Shown here: piece after piece, positions 38,135 to 51,339 of the stretch
Layout: every line of letters begins with the position of its first letter
Position numbering within the stretch: the first letter of the stretch is position 1
Assembly (NCBI RefSeq): GCF_900090325.1
Contig: NZ_FMHW01000002.1
Location: 6,821,001 to 6,885,000 of the forward strand
Origin: Micromonospora pallida
GTDB lineage: Bacteria; Actinomycetota; Actinomycetes; Mycobacteriales; Micromonosporaceae
Length of the DNA stretch: 64,000 nucleotides
Reading direction: 5' to 3'
Notes under the pieces: model-generated
What the model was told of the DNA's origin: nothing
Database searches by the model: none
The model's input: only the letters and a program-made list of their open reading frames with translations
Program-made: the position numbers and the translations under genes

Positions 38135-39214
38135 GTGGCGGTGGTGGGGGGTGGGGCCGTGGGGTGGGCGGTGGCTTGGCGCTGCGCCGCCCGGGGAATG
38201 TCGGTGACCGTGCACGACCCGGCGTCCGGGTCGGGGGCGTCCACCGTGGCCGCCGGGATGCTCGCCCCGGTCGCCGAGGCGTACTTCGGGGAGAGCGCGC
38301 TGACCGGGCTGCTCGTCGCGTCCGCCGCCCGCTGGCCGACGTTCGCCGCCGAGCTGACCGCCGCCAGCGACGTCGACCTGGGGTACCGCACCGAGGGCAC
38401 CCTGATCGTCGGGCTCACCGGTGACGACCTGGCCGAGGTGCGCCGGCTCGGGGCGTACCAGCAGGAGCTGGGGCTGCCGGTCACTCTGCTGCGCCCCAGT
38501 GGGCTGCGGGTCCGCGAGCCGGCGCTCGCCCCCCGGGTGCGCGGCGGTGCGTTCGCCCCCGGCGACCACCAGGTCGACCCCCGCCGCCTGCTGGTGGCCC
38601 TGCGGTCCGCCGCCGAGCGGGCCGGCGCGGTGCTGGTCGAGGCCTCGGTCGACCAGCTCGGCGAGCTGGCCGCGCCGGCCGTCGTGGTCGCCGCAGGCTG
38701 CGGCACCGCCGCCCTCACCGGCCTGCCGATCCGGCCGGTGAAGGGGCAGATCCTCCGGCTCCGCGCGCCCGGTGGCGGCCCGCCGGGCTTCCGGCACGTC
38801 GTCCGGGGGTACGTCGACGGCGAGCAGGTGTACGTCGTGCCCCGGGCCGACGGGGAGGTGGTGGTCGGGGCGACCGTCGAGGAGCGGACGGATCCGGCCG
38901 TCACCGCCGGGGCGGTGCTGCGGCTGCTCCGGGCGGCCGTCGACCTGCTGCCCGAGCTGGCCGAGTACGACCTGGTCGAGACGACCGTCGGATTCCGTCC
39001 CGGCACCCCGGACAACGCCCCGGTCCTCGGCGCGCTCCCCGGCCGACCCGGGGTGCTCGTCGCGGCGGGCCACCACCGGCACGGCATCGTGCTCACCCCG
39101 GTCACCGCCGACCTGGTCGCCGACCTGGTCACCACCGGGGCCCCCGACCCGATGCTCGCCCCCTTCACCCCGGACCGGTTCGCCCCGCCCATGCGGCCGG
39201 CGACCGGTCCGTGA
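38135..39214 (+). CDS. thiO: Glycine oxidase ThiO
   Basis: This FAD enzyme of about 359 residues oxidises glycine to the iminoglycine needed for the thiazole ring, the aerobic route instead of ThiH. The FAD-binding VVGGGAVGWAVAWR is at the N-terminus, GMLAPVAEA follows, and the C-terminal GHHRHGIVLTPVTA closes the cofactor site. The start is uncertain. GTG 38135 gives AVVGGG; GTG 38141 has GGAGG five bases ahead; GTG 38072, inside thiE's last codons, would make the repeat element the N-terminus. Confidence 0.9.
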   Translation: MAVVGGGAVGWAVAWRCAARGMSVTVHDPASGSGASTVAAGMLAPVAEAYFGESALTGLLVASAARWPTFAAELTAASDVDLGYRTEGTLIVGLTGDDLAEVRRLGAYQQELGLPVTLLRPSGLRVREPALAPRVRGGAFAPGDHQVDPRRLLVALRSAAERAGAVLVEASVDQLGELAAPAVVVAAGCGTAALTGLPIRPVKGQILRLRAPGGGPPGFRHVVRGYVDGEQVYVVPRADGEVVVGATVEERTDPAVTAGAVLRLLRAAVDLLPELAEYDLVETTVGFRPGTPDNAPVLGALPGRPGVLVAAGHHRHGIVLTPVTADLVADLVTTGAPDPMLAPFTPDRFAPPMRPATGP

Positions 39215-39296
39215 CTCCACGAAGGCGTGTCCCGCACGGGTCCGTGCACTCGGAGCGCGACACGGGAGCCCGTGATCTGCAACGGAAGGACGACAG

Positions 39297-43642
<4,346 letters not shown>

Positions 43643-43668
43643 CCGTCGGTCGGGGAACCCCGCCGATC

Positions 43669-45318
43669 TCAGTCCTGCTGGTGCCGTCCGGTGGAGCGGA
43701 GGGTGCGCCGTTCACCCGGTTCCAGGGGGGCGCTGTCCGGCTGGCCCAACTGGGCGACCCAGTCGACGTACTCCTCGTCCTGTGGGAGCAGGGCCGTCTC
43801 GTCCGCCTCCGGCCGGTCCCCGGCGGCCGAGCCGCCCCGGAGCCGGTCAGGCCGGAGCAGGCCACGCAGTCGGCGGAGCCCTCCGGTGGTCGGGTCGCCC
43901 TGGTCACCGGTGCTCCCGGCGGGACCGGTCGGGACCGCCTCGCCCACCGGGCCGGTGTCGACCACGCTGCCCGTCGGATCACTGGGCGGCCGGGCCGGCC
44001 CCTCGTCGGCGGCGTGTCGACCCTGGGTGGGCAGCGACCAGTTCAGGCCACCGGGCTCCGCGCCGCCGGACGGCCCCGGCTGTTCGCGTGCCCCCCACAG
44101 GCCCGGTTCGGTACGGGGAGCCTCGGGAAACCTGCCGGCCGGCTCACGGTCGGTGTCGACGGACGACGTCCCGGCCGCCCCGGCACCGGTCGAGCCGGAG
44201 ACGTGTCCCCAGGGCGCGTCGGGTCCGGTCGGCACCTGGTGGGACACCGGCGTCGGGTCGGGATCGGGGCCGGAGCGCGCCGACGCGTCCGGTCCCGGCG
44301 GGAGTCCGGTGGACGCCGGCGTCGGGTCGGTCTCGCCGGTCGGGCGGGGCGACGGCACGGACGGCACGCCGCTGTCGACCGGCAGGGGCCGCAGGATGTC
44401 GGTCGGCGCGATGGCGTCACTGCGGGACCGGCCCCAGCCCAGCGGAGGCCAGCGCAGCAGGTTGTCGGCGGTCAGCGGCGGCCGGCCCAGCAGGGCGGCA
44501 CCGGCCGCCCCGAGCGCCCCGGCCAGCACCGCGAGCAGCGCGGCGCGGTAGGGCGTGGACTGGTAGCCGTCGTCGCCCCGCCCCGGGCCGGCGAGCAGGT
44601 AGACGACCGCGACCAGCACCGGCCCCGCCACCCCGCTGACGATGCCGAGCAGCGGTGGCCGGCCGTGTCGGCGCTCCAGCCCGGCCACCGCCGCACCGCA
44701 GGCCAGGGCCATGCCGGGCAGGATCACCAGCGCCAGGCGGCCGGCCGTGTCCGGCGCGAGCCAGGTCGGGTCCAGCGTGCCCAGGCGTACGGCACGCAGC
44801 GGGTCGGCCGCGCCCAGCGACGGTACGACCGACAGCAGCGCGAACAGCCAGAGCGTGGCGGTGGTCGCGACGACGTTCCAGCGCACCGGGGCGTACCGGA
44901 GTACGGCGACCGCGGCGACCGCGGCGACCAGCGCGCCGAAGAGGGCGCTGACCGCGACAGCCAGCACCGGGTTCGCCAGCGGCACCTGCGCGTTTCGGGC
45001 CGGCAGCATGCACAACGGTGCGACGACCGTCGCGCCCAGCGTGGCGGCCACGGCGATGGTGGCCTGCACGACGGCGGTGACCGGCAGGTCGTCGCGGCGG
45101 GCGTGCCGCTCGGCGAGCACGGCACCGATCAGCGTGGCGCCGACGGTGAGCCAGCCCACCCAGACGAGCTGTGCGGGCCAGTGGCCGGGAACATCGGCGA
45201 ACGAGCGGGTGAACCGGAGTAGGCCGAGGCCGTATGCGATGCCGAGTTGGCTGGCCCCGGCCAGCAGGCTCACCCCGAGCGCTACCAGCAGAGATCTGCC
45301 CCAGGTCCGGATTGCCAT
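43669..45318 (-). CDS. Polytopic membrane protein with long acidic-proline tail
   Basis: This is a 549-residue protein of unknown function. Residues 1-270 carry roughly eight or nine hydrophobic spans, beginning [20 protein letters not shown], with short loops. Residues 280-549 are a hydrophilic tail rich in Pro, Gly, Asp and Ser with no recognised domain. The layout recalls actinobacterial polytopic proteins with disordered cytoplasmic tails, but I cannot name a family. ATG 45318 has a -10 box TAACGT seven bases upstream on the - strand, so a leaderless mRNA is likely. It converges on thiC. Confidence 0.75.
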   Translation of the reverse strand: MAIRTWGRSLLVALGVSLLAGASQLGIAYGLGLLRFTRSFADVPGHWPAQLVWVGWLTVGATLIGAVLAERHARRDDLPVTAVVQATIAVAATLGATVVAPLCMLPARNAQVPLANPVLAVAVSALFGALVAAVAAVAVLRYAPVRWNVVATTATLWLFALLSVVPSLGAADPLRAVRLGTLDPTWLAPDTAGRLALVILPGMALACGAAVAGLERRHGRPPLLGIVSGVAGPVLVAVVYLLAGPGRGDDGYQSTPYRAALLAVLAGALGAAGAALLGRPPLTADNLLRWPPLGWGRSRSDAIAPTDILRPLPVDSGVPSVPSPRPTGETDPTPASTGLPPGPDASARSGPDPDPTPVSHQVPTGPDAPWGHVSGSTGAGAAGTSSVDTDREPAGRFPEAPRTEPGLWGAREQPGPSGGAEPGGLNWSLPTQGRHAADEGPARPPSDPTGSVVDTGPVGEAVPTGPAGSTGDQGDPTTGGLRRLRGLLRPDRLRGGSAAGDRPEADETALLPQDEEYVDWVAQLGQPDSAPLEPGERRTLRSTGRHQQD

Positions 45319-45325
45319 GTGCGGC

Positions 45326-45331
45326 ACGTTA
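45326..45331 (-). promoter_or_regulatory. -10 box for a leaderless transcript
   Basis: On the - strand TAACGT lies exactly seven bases before ATG 45318. No ribosome site is present between them, and the -35 is weak. Confidence 0.5.
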
Positions 45332-45500
45332 CGGCCCGTTGACCCTGCCCGCCACCAAAACCAGGCATCCACGTGGCGACGCGCCGTCCATGATGTCCGA
45401 AGGTGATGGCAACTCAAGTAATCCGATGCCAATTACTCAACTTCGTGAGTACCTGATACCTCCGTCCTCGCGTGACGGTTACTCAATCACTCGGTGTTGG

Positions 45501-45794
45501 TTACTTCAGTTCGACGAGGCGCGCGAGGTACGTCGTGTCCCCGACGTTGGTGAGCATGTGGACCGCGCCCGGGTCCCGGTAGACCACCCCACCGGTCGGC
45601 TCGTCGGCGTCGATCCGCGTCCCGTCGATGGTCTGGATGACGTTCTTCCCGCCCTGCACCGCGATGACCAGGTACGGGTGGTCGTGGCGGTGCAGCGGCT
45701 GCTGCTCGCCCGGTGCGAGGCGGATGTGCCAGACCCGGACCTTGTCGTTCTCCAGGACGATTTCCTGGCCCACCGGGCCCAGTTCCATGCTCAT
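45501..45794 (-). CDS. Small cupin-domain protein
   Basis: The 97-residue protein is a single cupin barrel. The metal motif appears as GEQQPLHRHDHPYLVIAV, with His residues for a metal ion, and later DPGAVHMLTNVG. Such proteins bind a small ligand or act as dioxygenases. ATG 45794 overlaps the stop of the flavin monooxygenase gene, so it is the last gene of a three-gene - strand operon. The 182 bases beyond its stop are AT-richer, contain TTACTCAA-type repeats and hold no gene. Confidence 0.8.
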   Translation of the reverse strand: MSMELGPVGQEIVLENDKVRVWHIRLAPGEQQPLHRHDHPYLVIAVQGGKNVIQTIDGTRIDADEPTGGVVYRDPGAVHMLTNVGDTTYLARLVELK

Positions 45795-46738
45795 CGGTCC
45801 TCCAGTTGGGGCAGTACCTCGGCGGCGATCAGTTCGAGATGGTCCAGGTCGTCGAGTTCTATCAGGCGCAGGTGAACCCGGGTGGTGCCGACGGCGGCGA
45901 ACTCACCGAGCCGGTCGACGAGTTGGGCGGGCGAGCCGATCACCGCGTCCTCCGCAGGCAGCGCGCTCCTGACGTGCAGCGGTGTGCCCCGTCGCCGAGC
46001 CTCGGCGTCGGTGCGCCCGACCGCCACCGAGATCCCGGCGGAGAGCACCAGCGGGGCGCGTCCCGAGGCGGTCCGGCCATGCCGGTCGCACGCCTCGCGC
46101 ACCCGCTCGTACGCCGTGGCGGTATCCGGCACGCTCCGGAACGGCATGTTGAACTCGTCGGCGTATCGGGCGGCCAGTTCGGGGGTGCGCTTCGGCCCTT
46201 TGCCGCCGACGATGATCGGCGGGCCGGGCACCTGCGTGGGCTTGGGCAGGGCGGGAGCGTCCACCAGCCGGTAGTACCTGCCGTCGTGGTGGTACGTCCC
46301 GCCGACCGGGGTCCGCCAGAGGCCGGTGACGACCTCCAGTTGCTCGGCCAGCCGGTCGAAGCGTTCCACCACTGGTGGGAACGGGATGCCGTAGGAGGTG
46401 TGCTCCCGTTCGTACCAGCCGGCGCCGATGCCCAGCTCGACCCGGCCGCCGCTCATCTGGTCGACCTGCGCGACCAGTACGGCCAGCGGACCGGGCAGGC
46501 GGAACGTGGCGGAGCTGACCAGGGTCCCCAGCCGGATCCGGGAGGTCTCCCGGGACAGCGCGGCCAGGGTCAGCCAGGCGTCCGTCGGACCGGGCAGGCC
46601 GGGGTCCGTCCCCATCGACTGATAGTGATCTGCCCGGAAGAATCCCTCGAAGCCGCTCTCCTCCACCGAACGGGCGAATCGGAGCTGGTCGTCGTAGGTG
46701 GCTCCCCGGTGCGGTTCGACGAAGACGCAGACCCGCAC
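45791..46738 (-). CDS. LLM-class flavin-dependent oxidoreductase
   Basis: The 315-residue protein has the luciferase-like TIM barrel. EGFFRADHYQSMG, RIRLGTLVSSATFRLPGPLA and SGGRVELGIGAGWYEREH are class signatures. These enzymes use F420 or FMN, and many in this branch of actinobacteria use F420. The gene starts with GTG 46738, two bases after the ABC ATPase stop, and overlaps the cupin gene. With a NitT/Tau-type importer alongside, it may oxidise the imported compound, as SsuD does for sulfonates. The substrate is unknown. Confidence 0.85.
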   Translation of the reverse strand: MRVCVFVEPHRGATYDDQLRFARSVEESGFEGFFRADHYQSMGTDPGLPGPTDAWLTLAALSRETSRIRLGTLVSSATFRLPGPLAVLVAQVDQMSGGRVELGIGAGWYEREHTSYGIPFPPVVERFDRLAEQLEVVTGLWRTPVGGTYHHDGRYYRLVDAPALPKPTQVPGPPIIVGGKGPKRTPELAARYADEFNMPFRSVPDTATAYERVREACDRHGRTASGRAPLVLSAGISVAVGRTDAEARRRGTPLHVRSALPAEDAVIGSPAQLVDRLGEFAAVGTTRVHLRLIELDDLDHLELIAAEVLPQLEDR

Positions 46739-46740
46739 GG

Positions 46741-47523
46741 TCAGCTTTCCTTCGCCCCGGCCGGTGTCGGCTCGCGCTCCATCAGCAGCTCGTGCAGGTC
46801 CGCGCTGACCCGGGCGACGTCGGCCAGGTGCGCGTTGCGACCCAGGCTGCGCGGCCGGGGGATGTCGACGTCGACCACCTTGCGGATCCGGCCGGGCCGA
46901 GGGCTCAGCACGACCACCCGGTCGGCGAGGAGCACCGCCTCGTCGATGGAGTGGGTGACGAACACGATGGTGGCCTGGTTCTGCATGTGCACGCGCTGCA
47001 ACTCGACGGAGAGTTCCTCGCGGGTGAGCGCGTCGAGGGCGGAGAACGGCTCGTCCATCAGCAGGACGCGCGGCTCGGCGATCAGCGAGCGGCAGAGCGA
47101 CACCCGCTGCTGCATGCCGCCGGAGAGCTCGTGCGGCAGCCGCTTCTCGAAGCCGGCGAGTCCGGCCACGTCGAGCAGGTCACGGGCCCGGTCCCGGTGC
47201 TTGCGCCGGCTCCAGCCGAAGATCTCCACGGGCAGCAGGACGTTGTCCAGCACGCTGCGCCAGGGCAGCAGCGCCGGGCGTTGGAACAGCATGGCGATGT
47301 CGGGCCGGGGACGGGTGATCGGCGTGCCGTCCACCTCGACCGTTCCGCCGGTGACCGGGAGAAGCCCGGCGATCAGCCTGAGCAGGGTGGACTTGCCGCA
47401 GCCGGATCGCCCGAGCACGGCGACGAACTCGCCCTCGGCGACGTCCAGGTCGATACCGCGCAGCGCCTCGACCTGCCCCGAGCGACCGGAGAAAGTGCGG
47501 GAGACCCCCGACAGTCGTATCAT
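46741..47523 (-). CDS. ABC importer ATPase, NitT/TauT type
   Basis: The 260-residue ATPase belongs to the nitrate/sulfonate/taurine/thiamine-precursor family. Walker A is GRSGCGKST, the Q-loop is LFQRPALLPW, the signature is LSGGMQQR and Walker B is RVLLMDEPFSALD. ATG 47523 has GGGAG eight bases ahead; the longer upstream frame covers the promoter region. Its lipoprotein and permease partners lie divergently at 47782 and 49096. Confidence 0.9.
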   Translation of the reverse strand: MIRLSGVSRTFSGRSGQVEALRGIDLDVAEGEFVAVLGRSGCGKSTLLRLIAGLLPVTGGTVEVDGTPITRPRPDIAMLFQRPALLPWRSVLDNVLLPVEIFGWSRRKHRDRARDLLDVAGLAGFEKRLPHELSGGMQQRVSLCRSLIAEPRVLLMDEPFSALDALTREELSVELQRVHMQNQATIVFVTHSIDEAVLLADRVVVLSPRPGRIRKVVDVDIPRPRSLGRNAHLADVARVSADLHELLMEREPTPAGAKES

Positions 47524-47582
47524 CCGACGTTCTCCCATCTGCGGAATTGCGAGCGACGCAAGGCTAGCGGCATCACGGGGGC

Positions 47583-47617
47583 TTGACACCATCCAGGATG
47601 GACAACAATCTGTTGTC
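47583..47617 (+). promoter_or_regulatory. Promoter with two adjacent palindromic operators
   Basis: A perfect -35 TTGACA (47583-47588) and CAATCT (47606-47611) are 17 bases apart and point to the lipoprotein gene. The spacer holds the palindrome CCATCCAGGATGG (47589-47601). A second, GACAACAATCTGTTGTC (47601-47617), covers the -10. Two abutting dyads on a promoter between divergent genes strongly suggest a repressor site for the whole transport locus. Confidence 0.7.
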
Positions 47618-47781
47618 GTTCCGTAACCGGATCCACCTGGTGTCGCCAAGGCGACTCTCTCGTACGCTGTGCCGCGAAGAGTTCCCCCGCGACGGATGCC
47701 GCCGTTCCCACCCCCTCTCACCACGGCGTCATCGGGTTAGACAACTCCTCCGGTGGCCCATCGCCGCCGGCCTGAAAGGAC

Positions 47782-48825
47782 ATGGTGCACAACATGAGAA
47801 GGTTGACCCGCACTGTTGCCGTGGCCGCGCTGGCCACGGCACTGGCTCTGGTCTCCGCTTGCAGCAGTGGTTCCGACTCCGGCTCCGGCAGTGGCGACGG
47901 CGCATCGATGCGCAAGGTGACGTATCTCACCTCGTTCGGTAACTTCGGCCGGGATTCCTACGTCTGGGTGGCGAAGGAGAAGGGCTTCTTCAAGGAGGCC
48001 GGCTTCGACGTCGACATCAAGCCGGGCCAGGGCACCGGTGGTGTCATCCAGACCATCGTCGGCGGACAGGCCGACTTCGGTCCGATCGACCTGACCGGTG
48101 GCATCCTCCAGCTCGGCGGCGGGGACGACAAGCCCAAGGACTTCGTCGCCGTGGCTGCCATCCAGCAGCGCACCATGGCTGCCATCGTCACCACCCAGGA
48201 CAGGGGCATCGCGTCCCCCAAGGACCTGGAGGGCAAGACCCTCGCCGACACCCCGTTCTCCGTCGTCCGGAACCTCTTCCCGACCTACGCCAAGCTGGCC
48301 GGCATCGACAACAGCAAGGTGAAGTGGGTCAACGGCGAGGCCCAGGCCCTGATGGGCATCCTGGCCTCCGGCCAGGTTGACGGCATCGGCCAGTTCGTCG
48401 TGGGTGCGCCCACGGTGCGGGCGGTGGCGAAGAAGGAGCCGGTCGTGCTCCCGTACAGCAACGTGATGACCGACCTCTACGGCAACGCCCTGATCACCTC
48501 CAAGAAGATCGCCAAGGAGGAGCCGGAGATGGTCAAGCGATTCACCGCCGCGCTGCTCAAGGGCCTCGAGTACAGCCTGGCCAACACGAAGGAGGCCGGC
48601 GATATCCTGAAGAAGAACGTCGCCGAGGCCAACCCGGCCGCCGCCGCCGCCGAGCTGGAGCTGATGGCCGGCTACGTCCGGTCCAGCAACTCCGGTACGG
48701 CCCTCGGCGCGCTGGACAGCGGCCGGGTCGCCAAGAGCATCGCGATCCTCCAGGGCGCCGGGGCGCTCAAGCAGAACATCACCCCGGAGCAGGTCGTCGA
48801 CTTCAACCTGGCTCCGAAGGCCTGA
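47782..48825 (+). CDS. NMT1/THI5-like substrate-binding lipoprotein
   Basis: The 347-residue lipoprotein has a signal peptide ending in LVSAC near residue 27, where Cys is lipid-anchored, then a Ser/Gly linker. The mature domain VTYLTSFGNFGRDSYVWVAK and GGQADFGPIDLTGG matches binding proteins for sulfonates, nitrate or pyrimidine precursors. The ligand is unknown. ATG 47782, GTG 47785 and ATG 47794 are all possible starts; AAAGGA at 47775-47780 is nearest. It works with the divergent ATPase and the downstream permease. Confidence 0.88.
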   Translation: MVHNMRRLTRTVAVAALATALALVSACSSGSDSGSGSGDGASMRKVTYLTSFGNFGRDSYVWVAKEKGFFKEAGFDVDIKPGQGTGGVIQTIVGGQADFGPIDLTGGILQLGGGDDKPKDFVAVAAIQQRTMAAIVTTQDRGIASPKDLEGKTLADTPFSVVRNLFPTYAKLAGIDNSKVKWVNGEAQALMGILASGQVDGIGQFVVGAPTVRAVAKKEPVVLPYSNVMTDLYGNALITSKKIAKEEPEMVKRFTAALLKGLEYSLANTKEAGDILKKNVAEANPAAAAAELELMAGYVRSSNSGTALGALDSGRVAKSIAILQGAGALKQNITPEQVVDFNLAPKA

Positions 48826-48851
48826 CCGATCCCCGAAGGCCTGACCGATCC
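48814..48851 (+). repeat. Perfect 19-bp tandem duplication across a stop codon
   Basis: The unit CCGAAGGCCTGACCGATCC occurs twice (48814-48832, 48833-48851) and each copy holds the Ala-stop end of the lipoprotein gene, the second out of use. This is a recent slippage event. Confidence 0.9.
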
Positions 48852-48994
48852 CCGGGGGTGTGTTCCGTCGCGACCGGCGGAGCGCACCCCCGCTCGTTCT
48901 CTGGTCGAAGAACCGGCCTGGCCGGCTTGGTCGTCACCGGCCGGGCTCATGGAGATTAGCACATGCGTTCGATCGCGCACCACAGAAACCTGAC

Positions 48995-49021
48995 GCCGGT
49001 TCGCCGCCAAGGCGAACCGGC
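48995..49021 (+). terminator. Hairpin with T-run upstream of the permease
   Basis: Eleven perfect pairs (48995-49005 with 49011-49021) are followed by CTTTCCCTG. It stands in the 270-base gap between the lipoprotein and permease genes and would lower permease expression relative to the binding protein. Confidence 0.6.
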
Positions 49022-49095
49022 TTTCCCTGTCCTGCTCCGCAGGCGATCCGTTTCCTCCCCCGCCTGACGGCGAGGGTTTCCACAGAAGGCATCTG

Positions 49096-49941
49096 ATGAC
49101 GGACTTGCAGGAGCGGGCTGCGGAGCCCGCGACAACGAAGCTGACCCCGGGCCAGGTGGTGTCCCGTCAACTCGGTCCCGGGTCGGCGGCCATCGGCCTG
49201 CCACTGCTCGGCGTCCTCGTCGCGCTGGCGGCGTGGTGGCTGGTCACGTCGGTGTTCGAGTTGGTCCACCCGGCCTCGCTGCCCCCGCCGCAGGACGTCT
49301 ACCGGGCGCTGGTCGAGAACTGGTCGGTGCTGCTGGAGGCGGCCGGGGCGACCACCCTCTCCACCGTCGTCGGCTTCCTGCTGTCGACGGTGGCGGGTGT
49401 CCTGATCGGCCTGGCGCTGGCCGCGTCCCGGCGGGTGGAGCGGATGTTCTCGCCGCTGCTGGTGGCGGTCAACGCGGTGCCGAAGATCGCGCTCGGACCG
49501 CTGCTGGTGGTCTCCCTCGGCTGGGGGCAGAGGCCCATCCTCACCATGGTGTTCCTGCTCTGCTTCTTCCCGATCGTGCTCTCCACGGCGACCGGGTTGA
49601 CCACCACGCCGGCCGATCTCGCGGAACTGGCCCGATCGCTGAACGCCTCCTGGTGGCAGGCGTTCCGCAAGGTGCGTTTCCCGGCGGCGCTGCCCCAGAT
49701 CTTCGTCGGGCTGAAGGTCGCCATGCCGCTGGCCGCGATCGGCGCGGTGATCGGGGAGTTCCAGGCCGGTGAAGCCGGCCTCGGCTACCAGATCCTCCAG
49801 TTCAACGGCGTCGGCGCCTACTCCACCTCGTGGGCCGCGATCGTCCTGATCGCGGCGATGAGCATCCTGCTCTACTTCGCGCTGGTGCTGTTGGAACGGC
49901 TGGCCCTGCCCTGGGTCCGCGCCACCACCTCCAGCCGCTGA
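49096..49941 (+). CDS. ABC importer permease, NitT/TauT type
   Basis: The 281-residue permease has six hydrophobic spans and the cytoplasmic EAA-type loop ELARSLNASWWQAFRKVRFP, where the ATPase couples. ATG 49096 has AGAAGG six bases ahead. It belongs with the lipoprotein at 47782 and the ATPase at 46741 as one importer whose genes are split across a divergent promoter. Confidence 0.9.
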   Translation: MTDLQERAAEPATTKLTPGQVVSRQLGPGSAAIGLPLLGVLVALAAWWLVTSVFELVHPASLPPPQDVYRALVENWSVLLEAAGATTLSTVVGFLLSTVAGVLIGLALAASRRVERMFSPLLVAVNAVPKIALGPLLVVSLGWGQRPILTMVFLLCFFPIVLSTATGLTTTPADLAELARSLNASWWQAFRKVRFPAALPQIFVGLKVAMPLAAIGAVIGEFQAGEAGLGYQILQFNGVGAYSTSWAAIVLIAAMSILLYFALVLLERLALPWVRATTSSR

Positions 49942-50073
49942 CCAACCAACGACAGCGGGAAGACGCACATCGGCCGGCAGGAACGCGGCACCAGCAGGAA
50001 CCCACGGCACCAGCGGAGAGACCCCGTCGACCGGCAACCCAACGTCGACCGGGCACCCCTCAGCTCACCAAAA

Positions 50074-50143
50074 GGTGTGGCCCACCACAACCAGCGCAGG
50101 GATCAAGCCTGACCGCCCGGAGCTGGTTGTGGTGGGCCACACC
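50074..50143. terminator. 22-bp perfect palindrome, bidirectional terminator
   Basis: Arms 50074-50095 and 50122-50143 are perfect inverted repeats. The loop contains GGGATCAAGCCTGACCGCCC (50099-50118), identical to the centre of the palindrome at 41041. It lies between the convergent permease and lipoprotein genes and could end both transcripts. Confidence 0.8.
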
Positions 50144-50157
50144 GTCCCACCCACAGA

Positions 50158-51339
50158 TCACCCGGCGAGCCGCCACCGCCCGCCCTGAGCGACCAGGGTG
50201 GTCAGCGCCTGGGGCATCAGCCCGGAGTGGTTGTCCGGGGTCATCCGGATCGGTCCGGAGAGGCCGTCCATCTGGGAGGTCTCCAGCACGTCGCGCAGGA
50301 CGTTCCGGTCGACCCGGCCGGGCTCGCCACCGGCCCGCAGTTCGGCGTCCACGATCAGCTGTACGGCGTCCGCGGCGAACGAGGAGAAGCCGTTGTACCC
50401 GCCGTAGCGGGCGGTGTACTCCCGGAACCACTGCCGGCGGGCGGCCTTGGCCGGCGTGGTGGCGATCACGTCGTCGATCACCATGGTCTGGGTGAAGACC
50501 AGGGTGGCCTGCTCCACGGAGCGGGCCGAGGAGCCGAGGAAGAGCTCCCCGGCGGCTGCCGCGTCGAAGAAGACCGAGCCCTTGAACTTCGCCTTGGCGG
50601 CCGCGGTGGTGGCGAGCGTCGCCTGCTCGGACGGGGTCCAGAGCACCAGCGCATCGGGCTTGTCCTCGATCAGCGTCTCCACCGGCCGGGTGACGTCGGT
50701 GTCGGTGGCCTTGACCGCCTCGATCGCCGGCAGCTCGATTCCGGCCTTGGTCAGCTCGGCCTCCAGGGCGGTACGGCCCTCCCGCCCGTAGTCGTCGTCG
50801 CTGTGCAGCAGCGCCACTTCCTTGACCCCGCGCCGGGTCAGCTCGCTGGCGAGGGCGTTGGCGTTGTCGACGGCGTTCGGGGCGAGCTTGAACACGTACG
50901 AGCGCTGCTCGCTGTCCGCGACGGTCGCGCTCGTCGCGGCCAGCGCGATGGTCGGGACCCGCTTCTCGTTGATGGTGCGGACCGCGCCGGCGGCGCACTC
51001 GTTGCAGCCGCCCATGATGACCGCGGCGATCGACGAGTCGTTGCCGAAGTCACCGACGTTGCGCTGCGACTCGGCGGCGTCGGAGCGGTTGTCCTTGACC
51101 CTGAGATCGACCTTGCGGCTGCCCAGGGCGCCGGAGGCGTTCAGCTGATCGACCTTGAGCTCCAGGGCACGCTGGTACGCCTTGCCGAGCGCCGCCTGAG
51201 GGCCGGAGAGTTCGAGGTCGGCGCCGATCACGATGGGGCTGGTGTCCTGGGGCTCCTCGCCGAACTGGCAGCCGGTGAGCGTGGTGGCCAGGACGGCCGA
51301 TGCGAGCGCCGCGGTGGTCACGGTGCGGAAGGGGCTCAA
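50158..51339 (-). CDS. Branched-chain amino acid type binding lipoprotein
   Basis: The 393-residue protein is a type I periplasmic binding protein (LivJ-like) with a lipobox LTGC near residue 24. The mature domain begins PIVIGADLELSGPQAALGKA and includes GGCNECAAGAV, LLHSDDDYGREG and ALVLWTPSEQ. I chose TTG 51339 because GGAGG lies six bases ahead and this gives a normal signal peptide. No permease or ATPase genes of the Liv type are next to it, so it is an orphan or serves a distant transporter. Confidence 0.88.
   Translation of the reverse strand: MSPFRTVTTAALASAVLATTLTGCQFGEEPQDTSPIVIGADLELSGPQAALGKAYQRALELKVDQLNASGALGSRKVDLRVKDNRSDAAESQRNVGDFGNDSSIAAVIMGGCNECAAGAVRTINEKRVPTIALAATSATVADSEQRSYVFKLAPNAVDNANALASELTRRGVKEVALLHSDDDYGREGRTALEAELTKAGIELPAIEAVKATDTDVTRPVETLIEDKPDALVLWTPSEQATLATTAAAKAKFKGSVFFDAAAAGELFLGSSARSVEQATLVFTQTMVIDDVIATTPAKAARRQWFREYTARYGGYNGFSSFAADAVQLIVDAELRAGGEPGRVDRNVLRDVLETSQMDGLSGPIRMTPDNHSGLMPQALTTLVAQGGRWRLAG

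Noticed and set aside
45234..45875. 213-codon open frame on the + strand over the cupin gene
   Set aside because: It overlaps two well-supported - strand genes and shows no family motif. The intergenic part is AT-richer, non-coding DNA.
50074..50143. Simple terminator with nothing further of note
   Set aside because: It probably does terminate transcription, but the loop's exact match to the 41041 palindrome needs another explanation, so it is reported as a finding.
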